A DNA stretch of 64,000 nt. Source: Herpetosiphon aurantiacus DSM 785. GTDB taxonomy: Bacteria; Chloroflexota; Chloroflexia; Chloroflexales; Herpetosiphonaceae. The notes below the pieces were generated by a model that saw only the letters and a list, made by a program, of their open reading frames with translations, had not been told where the DNA came from and did not search any database. The position numbers and the translations under genes were made by a program. Location: NCBI GenBank assembly GCA_000018565.1, contig CP000875.1, positions 6,215,199 through 6,279,198 on the forward strand, given 5' to 3'. Shown one piece after another: positions 1 through 7,763 of the stretch; position 1 is the first letter of the stretch; each line of letters opens with the position of its first letter.

Positions 1-954
1 GCTACTAGCTGTGGTAGATGCAATTAGAACGGTATTTGTTGATGAGCCATCGATCCATACCAGATTTGCATTCATCGCTGCGCCGCTGGCAGTATTGTAA
101 TAATATGCCCGATAGCCAGCCAATTGCGTGCCATCAGCCAAATCAACCTCAGCTGCAAGGTTGGCTCCACCAGTATGAATCATACAACCGGCACTAGAAT
201 AACTATAGGCAGCAGACTCTTCAAAGGCTACAAAATCGCTAGCGGCAGTAAAACTATAGCCGCTGCTACCACCTTGTAAGGCATCTGGTTGGTTGGCAGG
301 AGGCATCGTGAATGGTCGGGCAACCGGCGGATTATAAGCATATTTTACCCGTGCACCACAAAGTGCATGGTTGATGCCAACGCTGCCGCTGTACCAAACC
401 AACGAGTAGGAATAGCTAAAGGCATCGTAGAGGGTATTGAGATTGGTTGCAGTATAGCTTGAGCCATAGCCACCATTACCACTACTATTTAATAATGCGA
501 CTGTAGCAACGCCACCAGCACCATCAAAACGATAGAGATATAAGCGTGAATTATTAACTGCGTCGGTATCGCGATATTGAAATTCAACCCCTAGAATGAC
601 CGCACCGTCGGGAATGTCGAGGCGGGTGCTAAGGGCGTTGTTATCCTCGTTCCCACTGCTCAGCGCCGTAAGATAGGTACAACCACCGCCGTAGTAGGCG
701 TAGCCTACCGTTGAATTACGTCGGTGAAAACTTACCCCAGGATATGATGCCGTTTGATAGAGCACAGCACCATTTGCGGTATTGAGGCCAGCCTCGAAAT
801 CTTGTTGAGTGCCCTCGCTCACTGGGTTCAACAAGGGGGCTGTTTGATCCCCTGTCAATGGGGCTTGGGCAGCAATTGGTGCCGGCTTAAGCCACGCACT
901 GGCAACCAGACCTAAAAAGACCAACACGAAACACACTCTTCGGATAAACCACAT
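1..954 (-). CDS. Secreted protein of unknown function (3' end outside window)
   Basis: The frame is open from an ATG at 954 to the window edge, giving 318 codons without a stop, so the C-terminus is missing. The N-terminus has a signal peptide: Arg-Arg, then a hydrophobic run (VCFVLVFLGLVAS) and an Ala-X-Ala-type site near residue 30. The rest is rich in Tyr, Ser, Gly, Thr and Asn and contains phrases such as NNSRLYLYRFDG, as in bacterial surface beta-sandwich proteins. It lies downstream of the glycosyltransferase on the same strand, with a spacer of about 100 bases. I recognise no catalytic motif. It is probably exported to the cell surface or medium; no function is assigned. Confidence 0.75.
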   Translation of the reverse strand, partial: MWFIRRVCFVLVFLGLVASAWLKPAPIAAQAPLTGDQTAPLLNPVSEGTQQDFEAGLNTANGAVLYQTASYPGVSFHRRNSTVGYAYYGGGCTYLTALSSGNEDNNALSTRLDIPDGAVILGVEFQYRDTDAVNNSRLYLYRFDGAGGVATVALLNSSGNGGYGSSYTATNLNTLYDAFSYSYSLVWYSGSVGINHALCGARVKYAYNPPVARPFTMPPANQPDALQGGSSGYSFTAASDFVAFEESAAYSYSSAGCMIHTGGANLAAEVDLADGTQLAGYRAYYYNTASGAAMNANLVWIDGSSTNTVLIASTTASS

Positions 955-1054
955 ACACTACCTCCAAGAGTACGACGAAAAGTCCGGTAGGTTAACGATA
1001 CGTCATGAAGACGACCTTGATATGACAAATCTTGCCAATTTACATGCGTTTGAG

Positions 1055-2242
1055 TTATTGTGCCTTGTAGCAGGCATCGTAGCGTTGGAGTAGGGTTTGG
1101 CTTTGCGCAGGCCAATTAAAGAGTTTTTCGATGCGAGCCTGAGCAACTCGCCCTAAACTTTGGCGTTGTTGTGGCTGCTGCAAGAGCTGAATCACGGCCT
1201 GTGCCAAAGCTCCACTATTGCTTGGTTCAACCAACACAGCGCTGGTTTGGTCGAGATATTCGGCTACCTGGCCAACCGCTGCGGCCACAATCGGTAGGCC
1301 AGCTTGCATTTGTTCGGTTAGTTTGGCCGAACACTTGGCGCGATTTAGCAGGGTATCGTCCATTGGATAGAGCGCTATATCGGCAGCAGCTAGCGCCGCA
1401 TCGATCGTACTTTGCTCGCTCCAACCACGGTTATCCAGCGCCTGGTTGATGCCTGCCCGCTGAGCCAACAGTGTTAATTGCTGCTCCTCGCCATGCTCGC
1501 CAGCCCCAATCACCAAGAGCTTCGCCGTAGGAATCTGGGCCAACACGCCAACCATCATCGCCACAACATCGCTCACCGGAAATTCCCAAAAACGACTGTA
1601 GAGCAAAATAATTGGGTCTTGGGTGAGGCCAAGTTGGGCACGGGCGAGGCTGCGCTCAGGCAATTGGCGACGCGGCAAATCAACTCCATTCGGTAGATAA
1701 AGCAGCTTGTTGGTCGGCAAGCCAAACAAAATCACTTGGTTGGCCAAGGTTTGCGAGGCCACCGTGACGCAATCGGCCAATTTAGGTAGATTACGTTCTT
1801 GCCAATCGATCATCATTTTGATATGGCGCGGATAATCGAGCCGATCATTCCAGCCGCCAGTGCCTTCCCAATCATCGGTATCCACAAAAATGGGTAATTT
1901 AGGGCGTAAGCGACGAATCAAGGGCAAGGCCATGCCACCATAGCCTTTGGGTTTAAACAGGTGAACCAGATCGGGCTGAAGCGCCAAACAGCGCTTGAGC
2001 ATCCAACTCACCGAGCGCAGCATCGCCGCACTGCCTTGACCAAAAGCTGGGCCATGCTCAACCGTAATCTGCTTGATCACGCTGGTTGAGCCAGCATCAG
2101 CGGGGTACAGATCGCTTGGAGCCAGCACATGCACATCATCACCACGCGTGGCGGCAGCTTGGAGCATCGGCAAGGCCCGACGGCTTAATGTGGCTTTGGG
2201 GCGCAAGCCAAACGGTGCCAGCGCAACAATCCGCATGATCAA
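1055..2242 (-). CDS. GT-B fold glycosyltransferase (GT1/GT4-like)
   Basis: A 395-residue protein with the two Rossmann-like halves of GT-B glycosyltransferases. The N-terminal half begins MRIVALAPFGL after an optional two-residue extension and contains HLFKPKGYGG and VDTDDWEGTGG. The C-terminal half has ILLYSRFWEF and the nucleotide-sugar region KLTEQMQAGLPIVAAAVGQVAEYL, with the spaced acidic residues of GT4 enzymes. It should transfer a sugar from an activated donor in the cytoplasm; donor and acceptor cannot be told. The start ATG at 2242 overlaps the stop of the upstream HAD phosphatase gene (ATGA-type overlap), so the two are co-translated. This suggests a small glycan-related operon. 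Confidence 0.88.
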   Translation of the reverse strand: MIMRIVALAPFGLRPKATLSRRALPMLQAAATRGDDVHVLAPSDLYPADAGSTSVIKQITVEHGPAFGQGSAAMLRSVSWMLKRCLALQPDLVHLFKPKGYGGMALPLIRRLRPKLPIFVDTDDWEGTGGWNDRLDYPRHIKMMIDWQERNLPKLADCVTVASQTLANQVILFGLPTNKLLYLPNGVDLPRRQLPERSLARAQLGLTQDPIILLYSRFWEFPVSDVVAMMVGVLAQIPTAKLLVIGAGEHGEEQQLTLLAQRAGINQALDNRGWSEQSTIDAALAAADIALYPMDDTLLNRAKCSAKLTEQMQAGLPIVAAAVGQVAEYLDQTSAVLVEPSNSGALAQAVIQLLQQPQQRQSLGRVAQARIEKLFNWPAQSQTLLQRYDACYKAQ

Positions 2243-2874
2243 AGCTCCTCGCGCAGCATGGCCCGTTCATGGGGTTTGAGTACACCCAAAGTTCCTAGTT
2301 CGTCGATCAGCGCTGTGGTGGTGGTGAAATGCACGGTCGGTAGTCCGAAAGCCCGCGCTGCTAGCACGTTACGCAATTTATCATCAATAAAAATAATGTC
2401 GCGAATTTGCACGCCCAAGGCGGCAACCGCCAATTCAAAGGCATGGGGATTGGGCTTGGCCACGCCAACGCGGGCCGAATTGATCACCACATCGAATAAA
2501 TTGGCAACCTGCCAGCGCTCCAAAATCGTCTCCAGATCATCGAGGGCATTCGAGAGCAAACCTGTGCGATAGCGTCGATGCAACACCTGAGCAATCCGTA
2601 TCATCTGTTGATTGAGTTGTTCGCCAGCGAAAAGCTCGCCCATAAAGTTGGCTAGCTCGCCAGTAACGCCCAATTTTTGCTGCATACTCGACCAATAGGC
2701 TTGGCTGGTTAGTTCGCCGATGCGAGCTTGTCGCCACTCATCGCCGTTATACAACAAGGCATACAACGATTCTGCCGAATGTCCATAGCGCTGAGCAATA
2801 CTACGATAGCCGTCAAGTGACTCATGTTGCGGGTTGAAAACGCCGCCCCAATCGAATAGGATGGCTTGGGTCAT
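2239..2874 (-). CDS. HAD-superfamily hydrolase (subfamily IA-like)
   Basis: A 211-residue phosphatase-type protein with HAD motifs in order. Motif I is ILFDWGGVF near residue 6; the Asp nucleophile is present and the second Asp is replaced by Gly, as in many DxGG members. Motif II is LLSNA near 107. The motif III Lys is in VGVAKPNPHAF near 140. Motif IV is IIFIDDKLRNV near 163. It resembles YihX/epoxide-hydrolase-N-terminal-like HADs, which dephosphorylate sugar phosphates or are phosphatases of unknown substrate. GAGGT lies 6 bases before the ATG. It is translationally coupled to the glycosyltransferase gene, so a sugar-phosphate substrate is plausible but inferred. Confidence 0.88.
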   Translation of the reverse strand: MTQAILFDWGGVFNPQHESLDGYRSIAQRYGHSAESLYALLYNGDEWRQARIGELTSQAYWSSMQQKLGVTGELANFMGELFAGEQLNQQMIRIAQVLHRRYRTGLLSNALDDLETILERWQVANLFDVVINSARVGVAKPNPHAFELAVAALGVQIRDIIFIDDKLRNVLAARAFGLPTVHFTTTTALIDELGTLGVLKPHERAMLREEL

Positions 2875-3029
2875 GGTTCTACCTCAGATCTAGACATTAG
2901 GCGACTAGTTAAATAGGCCAAAACTAAATCAAGCTTTGTGCGTCTAAGTTACAGGCTCAACAACGTGGGATAATTGTAGCAGATACCAAGCCGATCTATC
3001 GGGGCAATCTAGATGAGAGTTGAAAATCG

Positions 3030-3764
3030 ATGACAAGCCGTTTGATTCCGCCAATTCGCAGCCAACAATTACTTGATAAAAGCCATTGTGCCTTGTGTGG
3101 GCAACGCTTGTTGGGCGCATATTATTTTTTACCCGACCGCCCAGAGCGCTATTGCGAAACCTGTATCGAGCAACGCCCACGCTGTTCTAGCTGTGCCGCG
3201 CCAGTTGGCGACGATGGCTGGACGCTGCACGATGGGCGGGTGCAATGTGGCGGTTGCCATCGCAGCGCAATTTATGATCCCCAGGAAGCCCAAGCCTTAT
3301 ATGCATCGACCGTCGCTTCGCTTGCCCAACACCCTGGCTTGCAAGTCCAAGTTGGGGCCAGCTTTCGGCTCGTCGATCAGCCTACGATTCAAGATTTAGC
3401 TCGCCAAGGCGCGATTGCCACCGAAGGCCAACAGATGCTTGGACTCTATTTGCGCCAAGGCCGAATGCGGGTAGTTTATGCGTTGTATGGCTTGCCACGT
3501 TGGCGTTTTCGCTTGGTAGTGGCCCACGAATTTGCCCATGTTTGGCAGGGCGAACATTGTCCATTATTAACTGATTACGATTGGGTCGAGGGCTTTGCCG
3601 AGTGGGTTGCCTACCAACATTTGCTATTTTTGGGCGCAACCAAGGCCGCTGAAAGATTACGCAACGCTGAACACCCTTATCGCAAAGGTTTGGAGCAATG
3701 CCTCAAGCTTGAAGAACAAATTGGCATTCGCGGTGTTTTGGCAGCAATGCGCACCTTAGAATAG
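3030..3764 (+). CDS. DA1-like zinc metallopeptidase with LIM-type zinc-finger region
   Basis: A 244-residue soluble protein. The N-terminal part (residues 20-76) has four CxxC pairs (Cys20/23, 42/45, 52/55, 73/76), spaced like a LIM or treble-clef double finger. The C-terminal part has the zincin motif HEFAH at 166-170 followed by the downstream acidic ligand region VEGFAEW (Glu187 or Glu191). This arrangement matches the DA1-like peptidase family, best known from plant ubiquitin-activated peptidases and present in some bacteria. There is no signal peptide, so it should act in the cytoplasm. It is followed after 11 bases by the membrane-protein gene at 3776. The substrate is unknown. Confidence 0.8.
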   Translation: MTSRLIPPIRSQQLLDKSHCALCGQRLLGAYYFLPDRPERYCETCIEQRPRCSSCAAPVGDDGWTLHDGRVQCGGCHRSAIYDPQEAQALYASTVASLAQHPGLQVQVGASFRLVDQPTIQDLARQGAIATEGQQMLGLYLRQGRMRVVYALYGLPRWRFRLVVAHEFAHVWQGEHCPLLTDYDWVEGFAEWVAYQHLLFLGATKAAERLRNAEHPYRKGLEQCLKLEEQIGIRGVLAAMRTLE

Positions 3765-3775
3765 TTGGGGGAACG

Positions 3776-4420
3776 ATGCGCTTACTGGTTGCAGCTTTTT
3801 TGGCCTTTATGCTTTCAACAACGGGCTTTTTTACCTTTTTGCCAAGCGCCGCCAAATTAACCACTCCCTTGGTTTGCAACGGCGGTACAATCATTCCACC
3901 AGCATCGATCACGCGTAAAAGCAAATTTTATTGTGAGAAAAATGGAACGCAAAGCCTGATTAACCCATTTTTGCTGCTAGCAAGTGGGGCTTTGGTCTAT
4001 ACCCCGTTGTTTTATCTAGCGTTATTGTTGGTTAAGCCGAAACAAACTACGCTCGGTGGGCAACAACCAAAGCAACCAAAACCATCGAAGGCTGTCGTTG
4101 ATATTCAAAATCAGGCCCAATTTGCTCGCTCGCTCGCTGGCACGGCGCAAGTTCTTGATACTGAAAAGGGTCGGCATATTTCAAGTAATGGTTTTCGCCG
4201 CGATGTTGAAGTAATTTTGACCCTCGATGTGCAACGACCCGATGGCTCAAGTTATCAAGCGCAAAGCGCGTGGATGGTTGAAGAGTTGCAGTTTGCGCGA
4301 ATTGCGATTGGCAATACGATTCCAGTGCAGATCGATGCTGATGACCCAATGGTGATTTATCCCAGCCGTGAGTTTCGCCATATCAAGTATTCACTGTGGT
4401 ATACCAGTAATTATTTTTAA
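3776..4420 (+). CDS. Membrane protein, DUF3592-like
   Basis: A 214-residue protein with two hydrophobic segments (about residues 1-20 and 62-84) around a short outer loop. A soluble C-terminal domain (about 108-214) carries AGTAQVLDTEKG, VEVILTLDVQRPDG and NTIPVQIDADDP, a pattern seen in DUF3592-type small beta domains. The start lies just after the DA1-like gene with GGGGGAACG before the ATG, so co-transcription is likely. Its stop overlaps the convergent DUF92 stop in a shared TTAA. Function is unknown; assignment to DUF3592 is by pattern only. Confidence 0.6.
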   Translation: MRLLVAAFLAFMLSTTGFFTFLPSAAKLTTPLVCNGGTIIPPASITRKSKFYCEKNGTQSLINPFLLLASGALVYTPLFYLALLLVKPKQTTLGGQQPKQPKPSKAVVDIQNQAQFARSLAGTAQVLDTEKGRHISSNGFRRDVEVILTLDVQRPDGSSYQAQSAWMVEELQFARIAIGNTIPVQIDADDPMVIYPSREFRHIKYSLWYTSNYF

Positions 4421-5238
4421 TTGGCTAAAACCGCAATTAATAATGCAACCAAGGCTCCCGCTCCAGTGCTAATCAAATTAACCCAATCGTTGTTGAGCCA
4501 AGCTAGGCCGCGATAATGGCGGGTTTGGTTGCCACATTTATGGATTGTCCGCTCGGTTTCGCTGGCGCAGTGATCGCACCAGCGCATTTGCTGCACCGTC
4601 GCGCCGAGCAAGCTATCGGCCAAAGAGCCAGCAATCCCACCAATTGTTGCGGCAACCACAAACCACACCTGTGGTTCTTGACCATTACCAAGCCCTAAAC
4701 TAGTCAAACCCCAAGCACTTAGGCCAATCAGCAAGGCTCCAAGGCTGGTAGCGGCCATGCCTAAGCCCGAAATCGCTCCTGAGCGTCCGCGTTCAACTTG
4801 CTTAAAGGTTGTGAGCATAAATGGGCGACCTTTGCTCAGGGTGCCAATTTCGGTGGCCCAAGTATCGGCAGTGGCAGTGGCGGTTGCACCGAGGGCCAAG
4901 GCCCACCAAGCGAAATGTGGTTGCCAAGCATAGCCCAAGGCCGTTATTAAGGGAATACCGCCGTTGGCCATGGCCTGCCATAAATCGCGTCGATCATCTT
5001 TGCTGAATTTATCGAGCGCCACGGCTGCTTTGCGACGCTTGCCCACTTTGGAAAGCAAACTTGAGCTAGCGAAGAACAAAATAATCAGCCAGCCCCAAGC
5101 CCAACTGCCACAGCCCACCGTCAAGGTGCCGATCAAGACTGCACCGAGCCAACCGCTCAGGCTTAACGAGCGTCGCCAGTAGCCCAGCCCACCAACCAGC
5201 AAACTCAAGCCAAATCCTGCTAATAAGCGTAGCAGCAT
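4417..5238 (-). CDS. DUF92 family integral membrane protein
   Basis: A 273-residue polytopic membrane protein. Family hallmarks are the early SLSLSGWLGAVLIGTLTVG, then RRDLWQAMANGG, ADTWATEIGTLSKGRPFMLTTFK, ADSLLGATVQ and the late Cys-rich loop CDHCASETERTIHKCG. DUF92 (TIGR00297) includes plant VTE6 phytyl-phosphate kinase; bacterial members are mostly uncharacterised, and CTP-dependent prenyl-phosphate phosphorylation is a family-level inference only. The gene is convergent with the DUF3592-like gene and shares 4 bases with it. Confidence 0.85.
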   Translation of the reverse strand: MLLRLLAGFGLSLLVGGLGYWRRSLSLSGWLGAVLIGTLTVGCGSWAWGWLIILFFASSSLLSKVGKRRKAAVALDKFSKDDRRDLWQAMANGGIPLITALGYAWQPHFAWWALALGATATATADTWATEIGTLSKGRPFMLTTFKQVERGRSGAISGLGMAATSLGALLIGLSAWGLTSLGLGNGQEPQVWFVVAATIGGIAGSLADSLLGATVQQMRWCDHCASETERTIHKCGNQTRHYRGLAWLNNDWVNLISTGAGALVALLIAVLAN

Positions 5239-5263
5239 GCCGCTATACCTCAGAATAGAATAG

Positions 5264-5291
5264 CCCCTCGCCCACTACGGCGGACGAGGGG
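5264..5291. repeat. GC-rich hairpin between M42 peptidase and DUF92 genes
   Basis: CCCCTCG (5264-5270) pairs with CGAGGGG (5285-5291) across a 14-base loop, and the right flank runs GTTGGGGTGAGGG. There is no proper T-tract on the minus strand, so termination is doubtful. The CCCCTCG/TTGGGGTGAGGG wording resembles a dispersed palindromic spacer element, but I see only one copy here. Confidence 0.4.
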
Positions 5292-5312
5292 TTGGGGTGA
5301 GGGATTAAAAAT

Positions 5313-6395
5313 TTAGGCCGATTGCCCAGTTTTGATGTAATCGACAGTGGCTTGATCGAGCTTGCGTACCACGGCGGCCAGCAAGGTCACCACCTGATCA
5401 AAATCGTCGCGATGCAACAACGAAGCGTGAGTATGGATGTAGCGGGTTGCCACACCCAGCGCCAACGATGGAACCCCAGCATTATTTAGATGAAAGCGAC
5501 CTGCATCGGTACCACCACCAGGCATCGTATCAAATTGATAGGGAATGCCCAACTCTTCGGCGGTATCAACCACCAAGTCGCGCAGCCGCGGGTTTGGAAT
5601 AACGCTGCTATCCATCAATAACAAGACTGGGCCAGCGCCCATTTTGGCTTGAGCTTCATCTTTACTAATGCCTGGAGTATCGCCTGCAATACACACATCG
5701 ATCGCAAACGCGATATCAGGCTTAACCACATTGGCAAGGGTTGCTGCGCCACGCAAGCCAACTTCTTCTTGCACAGTTGCACCGGCCACGACCGTGTTAG
5801 GCAAGCTTTCATTGGCCAACTCATGCAACACTTCAACCGCTGCCGCACAACCAAAGCGATTATCCCAAGCCTTGGCCATGACGATTTTGGGGTTGTGTAA
5901 GGGGGTAAACGGGCACACTGGCAGAATTGAATCGCCTGGACGCACGCCCCATTCACGGGCCTCAGCGGCTGAACTCGCCCCAATATCAATAAACATATCT
6001 TTCTTTTCGACCAATTTTTTGCGTGCTTCGGGCGAGAGCACATGCGGCGGCTTTGAGCCAATAAGGCCAGCGATTGGCCCATTACGGGTTTCAATTTGCA
6101 CTCGTTGTGCCAACATCACCAATTCCCACCAGCCACCAAGTGCTTGGAATTTAATAAAACCATCGTCGGTGATCCGCGTTACCATAAAGCCCACTTCATC
6201 GAGGTGGCCCGCCAATAAAATTGTGGGGCTGCCTTCGGGGCCAGCTTTACGAGCAGCGACACTGCCAAGCTGATCATTAATGAGTTCGCCATAGGGAGCT
6301 AAGGCCTCGGCCATAACAGCGCGAACTGGCCCTTCGTTGCCTGGTACGCCCGATGCATCGGTCAAAGCCTTCATAAGTGCTAAACGTTCATCCAC
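5313..6395 (-). CDS. M42 family aminopeptidase (glutamyl aminopeptidase / endoglucanase-type)
   Basis: A 360-residue cytoplasmic metallopeptidase with the dinuclear site of clan [12 protein letters not shown] near residue 64 gives the first His/Asp, KAWDNRFG the bridging Asp, [10 protein letters not shown] the catalytic Glu pair, AIDV the next Asp and the C-terminal IHTHAS the last His. Length matches family M42 (about 340-360). These enzymes form tetrahedral dodecamers that trim peptides from the N-terminus; CelM-type annotation as endoglucanase is historical. It is transcribed alone, toward the DUF92 gene. The next gene upstream is rnpB, divergent. Confidence 0.92.
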   Translation of the reverse strand: MDERLALMKALTDASGVPGNEGPVRAVMAEALAPYGELINDQLGSVAARKAGPEGSPTILLAGHLDEVGFMVTRITDDGFIKFQALGGWWELVMLAQRVQIETRNGPIAGLIGSKPPHVLSPEARKKLVEKKDMFIDIGASSAAEAREWGVRPGDSILPVCPFTPLHNPKIVMAKAWDNRFGCAAAVEVLHELANESLPNTVVAGATVQEEVGLRGAATLANVVKPDIAFAIDVCIAGDTPGISKDEAQAKMGAGPVLLLMDSSVIPNPRLRDLVVDTAEELGIPYQFDTMPGGGTDAGRFHLNNAGVPSLALGVATRYIHTHASLLHRDDFDQVVTLLAAVVRKLDQATVDYIKTGQSA

Positions 6396-6462
6396 GGTGA
6401 TGCTTCCTTTGCAGTTAAGCGGTTGCTAGCAGCATTCTATGCTAATTTGCGCATAACCACAA

Positions 6463-6491
6463 TTGACAAGTGCTCAAAAGCCGATTATGAT
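6463..6491 (+). promoter_or_regulatory. Promoter of RNase P RNA
   Basis: A full-consensus -35 TTGACA (6463-6468), 17-base spacer and -10 TATGAT (6486-6491). The predicted start, 6-8 bases downstream, coincides with the 5' strand of the P1 helix at 6499, which supports both calls. Confidence 0.85.
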
Positions 6492-6498
6492 CAACGAC

Positions 6499-6954
6499 TG
6501 TGCATAATCGTAGCAATGTAGCCGTCGCTGGCGCAAGCTAGAGGCAACTTCCCGACCCTTCCGACCACCCTTGTGGTGGACAAGTTACCCTGTGAAACCG
6601 TAAACAGGGGCGCGAGTTTGGGTAACTGGCTCGTGACGCAAGCCGACAACAGCAAATATTCCCGCCATCGGCCATTTGGCTGGTGGTAAGGGCTGAAACG
6701 GTGGTGTAAGAGACCACCAGCATGCCTCAGCAATGAGCATGGCTAGGTGACTGCGCTGACCCTTGAAGGGCAAGGTGTGTGGGACGGGCTAAACTTGTGA
6801 GAGAGGCAACTCGTTTGAATCACGGCGTTCGTTCACATCGCAGCGAAACCGGAACGTTGGGTGACACCCAATCGCCTAGGGATCGCCCGCAACTGCGGAG
6901 ATAGATGGCGGCTAATCCAGAATCGGGGGTATTGCAGCGCTGTGGTTATGCACA
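6499..6954 (+). ncRNA. rnpB: RNase P RNA (M1-type, class A)
   Basis: Catalytic RNA of RNase P, which matures tRNA 5' ends. The diagnostic core is at about 6685-6720: GGTAAGGGCTGAAACGG, then TGTAAGAGACCACCAGCA, corresponding to the E. coli GGUAAGGGUGAAAGGGUG / GGUAAGAGCGCACC block. CGACAACAGCAAATATTCCCGCC at about 6642-6664 matches CAACAGAGAGCAAACCGCC. P1 closes the molecule with 11 pairs (6499-6509 with 6944-6954), and P2 is 6519-6526 with 6907-6914. The conserved region around P4 (GAGGCAACTTCCC at about 6541-6553; GATAGATGGC near the 3' end) departs from the usual GAGGAAAGUCC/ACAGAA. The 3' end overlaps the antisense methyltransferase CDS by about 43 bases. Confidence 0.93.
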
Positions 6955-7712
6955 TCACTTACTTGCACCAAATATACCACCCGCGTTGCTTGCACTAAAT
7001 CAGCCTGCTCACCATTACGATCCAAGCGAGCAACCACGCTTAAACCAGCATCCGCCAATAATTCAACAATCTGCTGATCGCTATAGGCTGCCTGCAAATG
7101 GGTTTCGCTGCCACGTTGCCAGGCCTCAGCTTGGCGCTGAAACCAGACAATCCTTCCGATGCCAATCTGCGCCTCATCATCAAAATCGAGCACATTGTAG
7201 ATATAAAGATCGTCGCGATCAACGATTACGTGGTTGCGCTCCGGCCATGTAGCATACAACAACGGCGTATTCAGATCGAACACCAACCAGCCTTGTGGGT
7301 TGAGCGAGCGGGCAATTTGCTGAAACAAAGCGCCGAGTTGGGTTGGCTCAAGTACGTAATTCAATGTATCAAATAGGCTGATGATTAAATCGTAGCCTGC
7401 GCCCGCCTGCCATGTGATTAAATCGGCCTGTTGCCAATTGACTATGGCGTGTTGCAATTCGCCATGCAATTGAGCTTGGGCCAACATCGCTTCTGAGCGA
7501 TCGATCGCTGTGACTTGATAGCCTTGTAGGGCCAAAGCCACAGCTGCGTCGCCTGTGCCACAGCCAAGATCAAGTACCGAGCTACCATGCCAAGCCTGCT
7601 GCTCAAGCCATGGCAAAAGCCAATTGAGCATGTGCAAGCTGAGCCAACTCTGGCCAGCTTGACGATAAATTGTTGCATAATCATTGTACATGGCTGCTAT
7701 TGTACTCGACAA
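6912..7712 (-). CDS. Class I SAM-dependent methyltransferase
   Basis: A 266-residue (or 259 if starting at the second Met, 7691, MYNDYATIYRQAG) cytoplasmic methyltransferase. SAM motif I is SVLDLGCGTGDAA near residue 45, motif II is VTAIDRSEAML, the post-II acidic segment is NWQQADLITW, and motif IV is YDLIISLFDTLNYV. The layout is that of Methyltransf_25/11 enzymes; the substrate is not deducible. The last codons (HNHSAAIPPILD) lie over the 3' strand of rnpB on the opposite strand, so the C-terminal tail is constrained by RNA structure. Confidence 0.88.
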   Translation of the reverse strand: MSSTIAAMYNDYATIYRQAGQSWLSLHMLNWLLPWLEQQAWHGSSVLDLGCGTGDAAVALALQGYQVTAIDRSEAMLAQAQLHGELQHAIVNWQQADLITWQAGAGYDLIISLFDTLNYVLEPTQLGALFQQIARSLNPQGWLVFDLNTPLLYATWPERNHVIVDRDDLYIYNVLDFDDEAQIGIGRIVWFQRQAEAWQRGSETHLQAAYSDQQIVELLADAGLSVVARLDRNGEQADLVQATRVVYLVQVSDVHNHSAAIPPILD

Positions 7713-7763
7713 CGAATGGTGCTAGGGCTATGAGCGAACCCATAGCCTCGTTCTTTAGGCTGC

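Noticed and set aside
5668-6273. 201-codon plus-strand frame opposite the M42 peptidase
   Set aside because: Shadow of a well-supported gene with complete catalytic motifs; the frame has no start signals.
6491-6773. Overlapping minus-strand frames of 60-80 codons
   Set aside because: They lie wholly inside the RNase P RNA gene and have no ribosome sites; their openness follows from the structured RNA.
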